Made by a program: the position numbers and the translations under genes
DNA from: Burkholderia sp. USMB20
GTDB lineage: Bacteria; Pseudomonadota; Gammaproteobacteria; Burkholderiales; Burkholderiaceae
Assembly: GCF_000949135.2 (NCBI RefSeq)
Contig: NZ_JTAN02000012.1
Span: forward strand, 186,001-250,000
DNA: 64,000 bases
Reading direction: 5' to 3'
Notes under the pieces: model-generated
The model's input: only the letters and a program-made list of their open reading frames with translations
Told to the model about the DNA's origin: nothing
Databases searched by the model: none
In this document: one piece after another, positions 56,418 to 64,000 of the stretch
How positions within the stretch are numbered: position 1 is the stretch's first letter
How the letters are laid out: each line of letters begins with the position of its first letter

Positions 56418-56694
56418 GAACCTGGCGAAAATGGAGGGAACCAAACCTGCTACTATAACGGCTTTTCGAGGCCGTCGTTGGGGGCCCCCAGCCTTTGCAG
56501 CAGCTGGCAGCAAGGGCGGTGTCCACGCCGGGAAGGCGGCCGCGCCGCACGGCGCGAGGCGGCCCGCAGGCTGCCTGCCCGACGTCCCGGAAAGCGGCCC
56601 CGGAAAGCGCCTGCCAGGCCTGCCGGGCCGGTGGCCCTGATCTTCCGCCGCCCGCCGCCGGGCGGACATTCCGATCATTCGAAATTCATTCCCG

Positions 56695-57882
56695 ATGTCC
56701 AATCCGTCCGCCACGTCTTCCCGCATGAGTGCGCCCGAACTGCGCGCGACCACGTCGCTCGCGGCGATCTTCGCGCTGCGCATGCTCGGCCTGTTCATGA
56801 TCATGCCGGTGTTCTCGGTCTACGCGAAAACCATCCCGGGCGGCGACAACGTGCTGCTCGTCGGCATCGCGCTCGGGGCCTACGGCGTCACGCAGTCGCT
56901 GCTGTACATCTTCTACGGGTGGGCGTCGGACAAGTTCGGCCGCAAGCCCGTGATCGCCACCGGCCTGCTGATCTTCGCGCTCGGCAGCTTCGTCGCCGCG
57001 TTCGCGCACGACATCACGTGGATCATCGTCGGCCGCGTGATCCAGGGGATGGGCGCCGTGTCGTCCGCGGTGCTCGCGTTCATCGCCGACCTGACCTCCG
57101 AGCAGAACCGCACGAAGGCGATGGCGATGGTCGGCGGCTCGATCGGCGTGTCGTTCGCGGTCGCGATCGTCGGCGCGCCGATCGTGTTCCACTGGGTCGG
57201 GATGAGCGGGCTGTTCGCGATCGTCGGCGTGCTGTCGATCCTCGCGATCGGGGTCGTGGTGTGGATCGTGCCCGACGCGGCGAAGCCCGTGCACGTGCCG
57301 GCGCCGTTCGGCGAGGTGCTGCACAACGGCGAGCTGCTGCGCCTGAACTTCGGCGTGCTCGTGCTGCACGCGACGCAGACGGCGCTGTTCCTCGTCGTGC
57401 CGCGCCTCTTGGTCGACGGCGGGCTGCCGGTCGCCGCGCACTGGAAGGTCTACCTGCCGGTGATGGGGCTCGCGTTCGTGATGATGGTCCCGGCGATCAT
57501 CGTCGCGGAAAAACGGGGCAAGATGAAGCCGGTGCTGCTCGGCGGCATTCTGGCTATCCTGATCGGCCAATTGTTGCTCGGCAGCGCTCCGCATACCATC
57601 CTGATTGTGGCGGCGATCCTGTTCGTGTACTTCCTGGGTTTCAACATCCTGGAAGCGTCGCAGCCGTCGCTCGTGTCGAAGCTCGCGCCCGGTTCGCGCA
57701 AGGGCGCGGCCACGGGCGTCTACAACACCACGCAATCGATCGGGCTCGCGCTCGGCGGCATCGTGGGTGGCTGGCTGCTGAAGCACGGCGGCGCGAACAC
57801 CGTCTTCTACGCGTGCTCGGGGCTCGTGGCGGCGTGGCTTATAATCGCGGCCAGCATGAAAGCGCCGCCGCGCAAGGCCTGA
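56695..57882 (+). CDS. MFS transporter (YajR-like drug/solute exporter)
   Basis: A 395-residue major-facilitator protein with 12 predicted helices. [22 protein letters not shown] is the loop 2-3 signature (D-x-x-G-R-K/R). [32 protein letters not shown] in helix 5 is the motif C of exporters. The position between uvrA and ssb is common in proteobacteria, though no function links them. ATGs at 56695 and 56725 are both possible starts and neither has a strong ribosome site. The substrate is unknown. Confidence 0.88.
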   Translation: MSNPSATSSRMSAPELRATTSLAAIFALRMLGLFMIMPVFSVYAKTIPGGDNVLLVGIALGAYGVTQSLLYIFYGWASDKFGRKPVIATGLLIFALGSFVAAFAHDITWIIVGRVIQGMGAVSSAVLAFIADLTSEQNRTKAMAMVGGSIGVSFAVAIVGAPIVFHWVGMSGLFAIVGVLSILAIGVVVWIVPDAAKPVHVPAPFGEVLHNGELLRLNFGVLVLHATQTALFLVVPRLLVDGGLPVAAHWKVYLPVMGLAFVMMVPAIIVAEKRGKMKPVLLGGILAILIGQLLLGSAPHTILIVAAILFVYFLGFNILEASQPSLVSKLAPGSRKGAATGVYNTTQSIGLALGGIVGGWLLKHGGANTVFYACSGLVAAWLIIAASMKAPPRKA

Positions 57883-57985
57883 ACCTTCTTTTCGGGCAGG
57901 CACCGGCGGCGCTCGCCGGCTTGCCCGGCGGGCCGCTCCGACGACATTCGCGGGCGGCCCGGCATCGAATTTACTGGAGAAACAC

Positions 57986-58540
57986 ATGGCATCCGTCAAC
58001 AAGGTCATCCTCGTCGGCAATCTCGGCGCCGATCCTGAAGTCCGTTACCTGCCGAGCGGCGACGCGGTTGCGAACATCCGTCTCGCGACGACCGATCGCT
58101 ACAAGGACAAGGCAAGCGGCGATTTCAAGGAAATGACCGAGTGGCACCGCGTCGCGTTCTTCGGCCGTCTCGCCGAAATCGTCAGCGAGTACCTGAAGAA
58201 GGGGTCGTCGGTCTATATCGAAGGCCGCATCCGCACGCGCAAGTGGCAGGGCCAGGACGGCCAGGATCGCTACTCGACCGAAATCGTCGCCGACCAGATG
58301 CAGATGCTCGGCGGCCGCGGCGGTTCGGGCGGCGGCGGTGGCGGCGGTGACGAAGGCGGTTACGGCGGCGGCTACGGTGGTGGTGGTGGCGGCGGCCGCG
58401 GCGGCGAACAGATGGAACGCGGCGGTGGCGGCGGTCGTGCCGGCGGCGCGCCGCGCGGCGGTGCAGGCGGCGGCCAGAGCCGTCCGAGCGCGCCGGCAGG
58501 CGGCGGCTTCGACGAGATGGACGACGATATTCCGTTCTAA
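57986..58540 (+). CDS. ssb: Single-stranded DNA-binding protein
   Basis: A 184-residue protein. Residues 1 to about 110 form the OB fold ([33 protein letters not shown]). Residues about 112-172 are a linker dominated by glycine with scattered Tyr, Arg and Glu. The last six residues (DDDIPF) are the acidic tip that recruits repair and replication enzymes. GGAGA precedes the ATG. Single-stranded DNA covered by this protein is part of what triggers SOS, which ties it loosely to imuB/dnaE2. Confidence 0.96.
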   Translation: MASVNKVILVGNLGADPEVRYLPSGDAVANIRLATTDRYKDKASGDFKEMTEWHRVAFFGRLAEIVSEYLKKGSSVYIEGRIRTRKWQGQDGQDRYSTEIVADQMQMLGGRGGSGGGGGGGDEGGYGGGYGGGGGGGRGGEQMERGGGGGRAGGAPRGGAGGGQSRPSAPAGGGFDEMDDDIPF

Positions 58541-58569
58541 GCGGAACACCGGTTCCCGATGTAAAGAGG

Positions 58570-58627
58570 GGCCCGAATCTCCACGCTGAATCACTGGTTC
58601 AGCCTGGATCTTCGGGTCCTTTTTTCG
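58570..58627 (+). terminator. Terminator of ssb
   Basis: A long imperfect hairpin: GGGCCCGAATCTCCACGCTG (about 58571-58590) pairs with CAGCCTGGATCTTCGGGTCC (58600-58619), then six Ts. It ends ssb transcription. Confidence 0.8.
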
Positions 58628-58998
58628 TTTACGCGTTTTTTGGGGTGTGGGCGGAACGTGCCCGATCGGGCGTGAGGAGCGTCGTGGTGGCGTCGTGCAA
58701 GGCGGGGAGAAGCCGCTGGCGCCGGCCGCGTCGGATGGGCGAGACTTGAGAATGGACTCCCCGTCAGCGGACGTTCGTCGTCGCGGGCGCGATGGCCCTG
58801 ACGTCTGTTGTGCTTACGTGGCGAGCATGCCGACCGCAAACTTCAACCGACGCGACCGCGCCGGTGAGCAGGTTTCCTGAAGCTCTGCAACGGCGCATTC
58901 CCGACATGGGGGCCGTGGCATTCACACCCGAGTCACCTGCTTCGGACGGTGCGAACCATGACAAGAGCGGCGCCGTGGCCGCCGCAGAACAGAACCGC
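58628..58998. other. Gene-free spacer
   Basis: About 370 bp with no supported gene, repeat or regulatory motif. Open frames here lack ribosome sites and recognisable protein character. Confidence 0.5.
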
Positions 58999-59223
58999 TT
59001 ACGCTTCCGTGACGATCGCGACCAGATTGCTGACGCGCTCGACGGATTTCCCACCCTTCGGCCAACGGACCAGCGCGTCGCTACCGTTGATCGACAGGAT
59101 CACGCCATCGCTGCGGTCAACGGCACCCGTGAACGTGACACGGTTTACTTTTGCCGACGGCGAAAACGAAGCCGCGCTGCGGCCCGGCAGCAGATCCATC
59201 AGGAACGAAAATACGGGGTACAC
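58999..59223 (-). CDS. Small hypothetical protein (74 residues)
   Basis: A plausible small gene that I do not recognise. The GTG start at 59223 has AAGGAG 5 nt upstream, a very good ribosome site. The protein begins MYPVFSFLMDLLPG. Its C-terminal half (AVDRSDGVILSINGSDALVRWPKGGKSVERVSNLVAIV) looks like a small beta-barrel, with alternating hydrophobic residues and a conserved-looking VRWPKGG turn. There is no signal peptide. It is divergent from the ParA gene, 240 bp away. Confidence 0.6.
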   Translation of the reverse strand: MYPVFSFLMDLLPGRSAASFSPSAKVNRVTFTGAVDRSDGVILSINGSDALVRWPKGGKSVERVSNLVAIVTEA

Positions 59224-59463
59224 GACTGCTCCTTCGCAAGCTTGAACTACGGGTTTTCCCTAGTTTAACAGTTCGGATGTTGCGTCGCAACATTAGCTCT
59301 TGTGCCCGTTCCTCGTGTGCGCGTCTTCCGTCGTGATTTCCAGTCGTTCGTCGCGCCGCTCAGCAAATCTCCCGGGCGGTTCGTGTATCTGATCGATGTC
59401 ACGCGGCCGCCACGATTGACCGGCTAAGCTCGATTTTTCGACGTTTCGATCGAAGGAGACACA

Positions 59464-60228
59464 ATGCGGCGGGTCGTATTCAACCAGAAGGGCGGGGTGG
59501 GCAAGTCGACGATCGTCTGCAACCTGGCGGCGATCAGCGCGAGCGAAGGGCTGCGCACGCTCGTCATCGACCTCGACGCGCAGGCGAATTCCACGCACTA
59601 CCTGCTCGGCGACCGGGCGACCGACGCGCATCCCGGCGTCGCCGAATTCTTCGAGACCGCGCTGACCTTCAACTTCCGGCCGGTCGACGTCGCATCGTTC
59701 ATCCATCCGACGCCGTTCGACGGGCTCGACGTGATGCCCGCGCATCCGGACCTCGACACGCTGCACGGCAAGCTCGAGTCGCGCTACAAGATCTACAAGC
59801 TGCGCGACGCGCTCAACGAGCTCGACACCTACGATGCCGTCTACATCGACACGCCGCCCGCACTGAACTTCTACACGCGCTCGGCGCTGATCGCGGTCGA
59901 GCGCTGCCTGATTCCGTTCGACTGCGACGACTTCTCGCGCCGCGCGCTGTACACGCTGCTCGAGAACGTGAAGGAAATCCAGCAGGACCACAACGCGGCG
60001 CTCGAGGTCGAAGGGATCGTCATCAACCAGTTCCAGCCGCGCGCGAGCCTGCCGCAGCGGCTGGTCGACGAACTCGTCGAGGAAGGGCTGCCGGTGCTGG
60101 CGTCGCGGCTCTCGGCATCGGTGAAGATCCGCGAGTCGCATCAGCAGTCGACGCCGGTGATCCATCTCGAGCCGGCACACAAGCTCGCGCAGGAGTTTCG
60201 CGCGCTGCATCGCGAACTGGTCGGGTGA
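59464..60228 (+). CDS. Orphan ParA/MinD-family ATPase
   Basis: A 254-residue P-loop ATPase. The deviant Walker A is QKGGVGKST at residues 8-16, with the signature Lys at 9 as well as Lys14. LRTLVIDLDAQANSTHYLLG is the A' motif, and AVYIDTPPALNFYTRSAL is Walker B. The N terminus has no DNA-binding extension, so it is of the small ParA type. No parB or centromere-like repeats are nearby, which argues against plasmid or chromosome partition. The next genes encode a phasin and PHA enzymes. GAAGGAGA precedes the ATG. The cargo is unknown. Confidence 0.85.
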   Translation: MRRVVFNQKGGVGKSTIVCNLAAISASEGLRTLVIDLDAQANSTHYLLGDRATDAHPGVAEFFETALTFNFRPVDVASFIHPTPFDGLDVMPAHPDLDTLHGKLESRYKIYKLRDALNELDTYDAVYIDTPPALNFYTRSALIAVERCLIPFDCDDFSRRALYTLLENVKEIQQDHNAALEVEGIVINQFQPRASLPQRLVDELVEEGLPVLASRLSASVKIRESHQQSTPVIHLEPAHKLAQEFRALHRELVG

Positions 60229-60690
60229 GCGTGTCGCCGCTGGCCCGGCCCGGCGGTTTATATACGATCATTGAATTCGTCATTAATAATCCCGGTAACG
60301 ATTTCAAAATAAATCTGGAAAAACGATTACAGGGGAATCCGCCCTATTTTCCAATGCGCACCTGTTTTTCAAATAACCGGAATAATGACGGGGTAAATGT
60401 TACGGACGTCGCGGTGCGCCATGCCGTAAAAAAGTAAAAATCATTTCGGGACAAGGCGTTGCGACGCGGCCCCATTGTGTGCGGGCGCAGATTGCGAGGA
60501 GATCAACCCGATCGATCAGGGTTTTCACCTAGTATTAATGCCATTTAATTGACAATTAATCCATCTAGAATGGCAATCTTCAACTCCCCGCAGTCAATCG
60601 TGCCTGCGGGTTGTGAATAAGGAAGCGGACCTCGATCTGGCTTCCATTTTTTTTCGTTCGTCTCTCGCATTGCTAACAGGAGCGTGCCCG
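60229..60690. other. AT-rich spacer upstream of phaP with nested inverted repeats
   Basis: About 460 bp, markedly less GC-rich than its surroundings, without a convincing gene. It contains a perfect TTAATTG-A-CAATTAA palindrome at 60545-60559, and a wider inverted repeat TGCCATT (60539-60545)/AATGGCA (60569-60575). A TGC-N4-GCA element lies near 60479-60489. These lie 100-200 bp before phaP and could be operator or promoter sequence. Confidence 0.55.
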
Positions 60691-61272
60691 ATGTCCGTAT
60701 TTGCCCCCGAAAAATTCGCCGCCGATTATCAGTCCGGAATTGCCGCCTGGTTCGCGATTGCCCGTCCGGCAATTAATGGTTTCGAGGCCGTCGTCGAACT
60801 CAACCTGCAAGCGGCCAAGACGGCGCTCGAGGAATACGAGGACAAGCTGAAGAACGCGTTCAACGCGAGCAACCCGGCTGCGGGCTTCGCGCAGCAAGTC
60901 GCCGCACCGCAGGAAGCGGCCGGCAAGGCCGTCGCGTACGGTCGCCATCTGTTCGACATCGCGGTGTCGACGCAGGCCGAGTGGGCGAAGGTCGCGCAGG
61001 CGCAATACGAGCAGAACGACAAGCGCGTGAAGGAGGTGGTCGGCGAGCTGACGAAGCATGCGCCGGCCGGTTCGGGCGCGGTGGTCGCCGCGCTGAATTC
61101 GGCGCTGTCCGCGGCGACTGCCGCGGCAGACTCCGTGCGCGCAGCGACGGGGCAGGCAATCGAAGCCGCACAAAGCGGTTTCGACGCGGTCAGCGAAACG
61201 GCGACGCGCGGTGCCAAGCAGACGGCGGCTGCCGCACGCAAGGAAGCCGCTTCGCGCGAATCGGCTGCATGA
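60691..61272 (+). CDS. phaP: Phasin (PHA granule-associated protein)
   Basis: A 193-residue, mostly helical, Ala-rich protein of the phasin_2 type. MSVFAPEKFAADYQSGIAAWFAIARPAINGFEAVVELNLQAAKTALEEYEDKLKNAF is the amphipathic granule-binding region. The C-terminal third (AAQSGFDAVSETATRGAKQTAAAARKE) is a Lys/Ala tail like those that contact DNA in some phasins. Phasins coat polyhydroxybutyrate granules and set their size and number. ACAGGAG lies 7 nt before the ATG at 60691. phaA and phaB follow. Confidence 0.92.
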   Translation: MSVFAPEKFAADYQSGIAAWFAIARPAINGFEAVVELNLQAAKTALEEYEDKLKNAFNASNPAAGFAQQVAAPQEAAGKAVAYGRHLFDIAVSTQAEWAKVAQAQYEQNDKRVKEVVGELTKHAPAGSGAVVAALNSALSAATAAADSVRAATGQAIEAAQSGFDAVSETATRGAKQTAAAARKEAASRESAA

Positions 61273-61549
61273 CCGCGTGTTGCGCGCAGGCGCGACACCA
61301 TTGATCGAACGGCGCCGGCGGGCGCCGGCCTGTGCCGCGTGGTGGCCGGCGGCGTCCGGCTCGCCGCAGCGTGTCCGGGCCCGGCTGGAGCGGGCGAACG
61401 GGGGGCGCGCATGAAGGCGCGAGCCCTGAGCCGCATCGCGGGTCGTATGGCGCTCAAGCGCCGACGTCGGCCGCCGTGCCGCCCGGCCCCGGCACGCGAT
61501 ACAGCATGCAACACGGATCGACCCACTGATTTCGACGCAGGAACAAAAC

Positions 61550-62731
61550 ATGACGGACGTAGTGATCGTATCGGCCGCGCGGACCGCGGTCGGCAAATTC
61601 GGCGGCTCGCTCGCGAAGATCGCGGCACCGGAGCTGGGTGCGACGGTGATTCGCGCGGTGCTGGAGCGTTCGGGCGTGAAGCCCGAGCAGGTGAGCGAAG
61701 TGATCATGGGCCAGGTGCTGACGGCGGGCTCGGGGCAGAACCCGGCGCGCCAGTCGCTGATCAAGGCCGGCCTGCCGAGCGCAGTGCCGGGGATGACGAT
61801 CAACAAGGTGTGCGGCTCGGGCCTGAAGGCCGTGATGCTGGCGGCGAACGCGATCGCGGCGGGCGACGCGGAGATCGTGATCGCGGGCGGGCAGGAGAAC
61901 ATGAGCGCGGCGCCGCACGTGCTGCCGGGCTCGCGCGACGGGTTCCGGATGGGTGACGCGAAGCTGGTCGACACGATGATCGTCGACGGCCTGTGGGACG
62001 TGTACAACCAGTACCACATGGGCATCACGGCGGAGAACGTCGCGAAGGAATACGGGATCACGCGCGAGGAGCAGGACGCATTCGCGGCGCTGTCGCAGAA
62101 CAAGGCGGAAGCCGCGCAGAAGGCCGGTCGCTTCGACGACGAGATCGTGCCGGTGTCGATCCCGCAACGCAAGGGCGAGCCGCTGCAGTTCGCGACGGAC
62201 GAGTTCGTGCGCCACGGCGTGACGGCGGAATCGCTGGCGGGGCTGAAGCCGGCGTTCTCGAAGGACGGCTCGGTGACGGCGGCGAACGCGTCGGGGCTGA
62301 ACGACGGCGCGGCGGCGGTGCTGGTGATGTCGGCGCAGAAGGCGGCGGCGCTCGGCCTGACGCCGCTGGCGCGGATCAAGGCATACGCGAACGCGGGCGT
62401 GGATCCGAGCGTGATGGGCATGGGGCCGGTGCCGGCATCGCGCCGTGCGCTGGAGCGCGCGGGCTGGACGCCGGGCGACCTGGACCTGATGGAAATCAAC
62501 GAGGCATTCGCGGCGCAGGCGCTGGCGGTGCACAAGCAGATGGGCTGGGACACGTCGAAGGTGAACGTGAACGGCGGGGCGATCGCGATCGGTCACCCGA
62601 TCGGCGCGTCGGGTTGCCGGATCCTGGTGACGCTGCTGCACGAGATGGCCAAGCGCGATGCGAAGCGCGGGCTGGCGTCGCTGTGCATCGGCGGCGGGAT
62701 GGGCGTCGCGCTCGCGGTCGAGCGCGGTTGA
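61550..62731 (+). CDS. phaA: Acetyl-CoA acetyltransferase (beta-ketothiolase)
   Basis: A 393-residue thiolase, normal length. The acyl-accepting Cys88 is in [11 protein letters not shown], His349 in GHPIGASG, and Cys379 in LCIGGGMG. It condenses two acetyl-CoA to acetoacetyl-CoA, the first step of polyhydroxybutyrate synthesis. It lies 277 bp after phaP and 217 bp before phaB, spacings wide enough for separate promoters. The codon pattern is strongly G/C-ending, as in its neighbours. Confidence 0.95.
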   Translation: MTDVVIVSAARTAVGKFGGSLAKIAAPELGATVIRAVLERSGVKPEQVSEVIMGQVLTAGSGQNPARQSLIKAGLPSAVPGMTINKVCGSGLKAVMLAANAIAAGDAEIVIAGGQENMSAAPHVLPGSRDGFRMGDAKLVDTMIVDGLWDVYNQYHMGITAENVAKEYGITREEQDAFAALSQNKAEAAQKAGRFDDEIVPVSIPQRKGEPLQFATDEFVRHGVTAESLAGLKPAFSKDGSVTAANASGLNDGAAAVLVMSAQKAAALGLTPLARIKAYANAGVDPSVMGMGPVPASRRALERAGWTPGDLDLMEINEAFAAQALAVHKQMGWDTSKVNVNGGAIAIGHPIGASGCRILVTLLHEMAKRDAKRGLASLCIGGGMGVALAVERG

Positions 62732-62878
62732 GCAGAGTCTGACGATAGTGCACGCATGCGGCGCCGGCCAGCGCCGTACACACATGCAGCAAACTTCGCG
62801 CGTAACAAGCTGCCAACAACAAGCGTGATGTTCCGGTGCGCGCCACGTCCGCCCTGCGGGCGCCAGCGCATCGCAGCG

Positions 62879-62913
62879 GCGGGGCGGCAGCATGTGCCAT
62901 GCCGTCGCCCCGC
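62879..62913 (+). other. Imperfect hairpin just upstream of phaB
   Basis: GCGGGGCGGCA (62879-62889) pairs with TGCCGTCGCCCCGC (62900-62913) with a three-base bulge. There is no clean T-run. It may affect phaA-phaB read-through or phaB leader structure. Confidence 0.35.
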
Positions 62914-62948
62914 ACCTTTGACTACTTTTCTTGTCGGTAACTCATAGG

Positions 62949-63692
62949 ATGACTAAGCGAATTGCAGTTGTGACGGGTGGGATGGGCGGTCTTGGCGAAG
63001 CGATCAGCATCCGGTTGAACGATGCGGGCTACCAGGTCGTCGTCACGTATTCGCCGAACAACACCGGCGCCGATCGCTGGCTGACCGAGATGCACGCGGC
63101 CGGTCGCGAATTCCACGCGTATCCGGTGGACGTGGCCGATTACGATTCGTGCCAGCAATGCGTCGAGAAAATCGTCCGGGACGTCGGCCCGGTCGACATC
63201 CTGGTGAACAACGCGGGCATCACGCGCGACATGACGCTGCGCAAGCTCGACAAGGTCAACTGGGATGCGGTGATCCGCACCAACCTCGATTCCGTGTTCA
63301 ACATGACGAAGCCGGTCTGCGACGGCATGGTCGAGCGCGGCTGGGGACGCATCGTCAACATCGCGTCGGTCAACGGCTCGAAGGGATCGGTCGGCCAGAC
63401 CAACTACGCGGCCGCGAAGGCCGGCATGCACGGTTTCACGAAATCGCTCGCGCTCGAGACCGCGCGCAAGGGCGTGACGGTGAACACGGTGTCGCCGGGC
63501 TACCTTGCGACGAAGATGGTGACGGCGATCCCGCAGGACATCCTCGATACCAAGATCCTTCCGCAGATTCCGGCGGGACGGCTCGGGAAACCCGAGGAAG
63601 TCGCAGCGCTGGTCGCCTATCTGTGCTCGGAAGAGGCCGGTTTCGTGACGGGCTCCAACATCGCGATCAACGGCGGCCAGCACATGCATTGA
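62949..63692 (+). CDS. phaB: Acetoacetyl-CoA reductase
   Basis: A 247-residue short-chain dehydrogenase that reduces acetoacetyl-CoA to (R)-3-hydroxybutyryl-CoA with NADPH. The cofactor motif TGGMGGLG spans residues 9-16. NNAGITRD and the catalytic triad Ser (IASVNGS), Tyr and Lys (NYAAAKAG) follow, and the C terminus is GSNIAINGGQHMH, typical of PhaB. The ATG at 62949 has only a weak AGG ahead of it. No PHA synthase gene is visible within the window. Confidence 0.94.
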   Translation: MTKRIAVVTGGMGGLGEAISIRLNDAGYQVVVTYSPNNTGADRWLTEMHAAGREFHAYPVDVADYDSCQQCVEKIVRDVGPVDILVNNAGITRDMTLRKLDKVNWDAVIRTNLDSVFNMTKPVCDGMVERGWGRIVNIASVNGSKGSVGQTNYAAAKAGMHGFTKSLALETARKGVTVNTVSPGYLATKMVTAIPQDILDTKILPQIPAGRLGKPEEVAALVAYLCSEEAGFVTGSNIAINGGQHMH

Positions 63693-63890
63693 CGCGCGGC
63701 GGCCCGGGCGGCGTTCGCGCGCGCGTCCGGGCCGTGCTCCCGCTGTATCCAGCGCCGGGGCGGCGCGCACGCGCGCGGTGACGGAACACGGACGCAGGTT
63801 CGCCGTGCATGCGGCGGGCCGGGTGCGCCCGCGCGCCGGCTACCGCGTCACGGCACGCACGCCGCACCGGCCTCGCATTCCGGAGGAGGC

Positions 63891-64000
63891 ATGGGTGACA
63901 CCTGGATGGGACTCGCGATCGGCGGCTCTGCACTGGCCGTCGCGCTGACGATGGCGATCGCGCTTCACTGGCTCGAGCGGCGCCGCGCGCGGCTGCTGCG
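63891..64000 (+). CDS. Start of a small membrane protein (cut by window edge)
   Basis: An open frame runs from the ATG at 63891 to the window end. GGAGGA lies just before the ATG, a strong ribosome site. The visible part, MGDTWMGLAIGGSALAVALT then MAIALHWLERRRARLLR, is one transmembrane helix followed by a basic stretch. I do not recognise it, and its length is unknown. Confidence 0.55.
   Translation, partial: MGDTWMGLAIGGSALAVALTMAIALHWLERRRARLL

Noticed and set aside
56450-56470. Possible LexA box upstream of uvrA (CTG-N10-GGC)
   Set aside because: Only one half-site matches; the second arm should be CAG.
58318-58520. Short GGC/GGT repeats in ssb as a CRISPR-like or tandem array
   Set aside because: They are in-frame glycine codons of the SSB linker, without spacers.
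58764-59054. Open frames on both strands between ssb and the 74-residue gene
   Set aside because: No ribosome sites, no protein character, and they conflict with the better supported gene at 58999-59223.
60225-60437. 70-codon frame whose GTG overlaps the ParA stop (GTGA)
   Set aside because: Tempting as a ParA partner, but it has no ribosome site of its own, sits in AT-rich spacer, and its residues look random.
60549-60571. TTGACA and TAGAAT as a phaP promoter
   Set aside because: Both hexamers are good, but the spacer is only 11 nt, too short for sigma-70.

Overview
The window is about 64 kb of GC-rich (roughly two-thirds G+C) bacterial chromosome with dense, short-spaced genes. Several features point to a betaproteobacterium of the genus Burkholderia or a close relative: the TPR-lolB-ispE-tRNA-Gln-prs-rplY-pth run, the kdsD-kdsC-lptCAB-rpoN-hpf-ptsN-hprK-rapZ run, a CIRCE-controlled rpoH, an EIIA-HPr-EI fused GlcNAc PTS, and PHA genes. 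I see no insertion sequence, prophage, CRISPR array or integration site. Almost everything is core chromosomal content.

Layout. 1-1.7 kb: end of a HisC-like aminotransferase and a HutC-like GntR regulator. 1.9-7.3 kb: an SOS mutagenesis cassette (LexA box, frameshifted imuA, imuB, dnaE2). 7.3-15.1 kb: a GlcNAc operon (nagR, nagA, nagB-II, nagF, nagE) with a well-formed operator over the promoter. 15.2-18.6 kb, minus strand: cytochrome bd (cydP-cydA-cydB-cydX) with FNR/ANR-type sites upstream. 18.7-21.1 kb: rpoH behind a perfect CIRCE element, pagL, and a small NTF2-like protein. 21.2-25.1 kb: leuA, ybiB, maiA. 25.2-29.3 kb: ftsY, rsmD-coaD-ferredoxin, hisC. 29.4-35.4 kb, minus strand: the TPR-to-pth run with a tRNA-Gln inside it. 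35.4-37.4 kb: the oxidised-guanine repair pair mutM-mutY. 37.5-46.8 kb, minus strand: Kdo synthesis, LPS export, sigma-54 and nitrogen-PTS genes. 46.9-52.1 kb: CPA2 antiporter, apt, LysE exporter, Nudix protein, purU. 52.2-58.6 kb: AI-2E-type permease, uvrA, MFS transporter, ssb. 59-64 kb: a small hypothetical protein, an orphan ParA ATPase, an AT-rich spacer, phasin, beta-ketothiolase, acetoacetyl-CoA reductase, and the start of a membrane protein.

Themes. DNA repair genes recur (imuB/dnaE2, mutM/mutY, uvrA, ssb). Two phosphotransfer systems are present: the sugar-transporting nagF/nagE pair and the regulatory ptsN/hprK/rapZ set. Regulatory sites readable from the sequence are a LexA box, a CIRCE element, a GntR operator fused to a strong promoter, and two FNR-like boxes. 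The points most worth a second look are the four-frameshift imuA, the degenerate second EIIB domain of NagE, and the orphan ParA beside the PHA genes. No gene here clearly belongs to an undescribed system; the ParA/phasin neighbourhood is the best candidate and is only a hypothesis.
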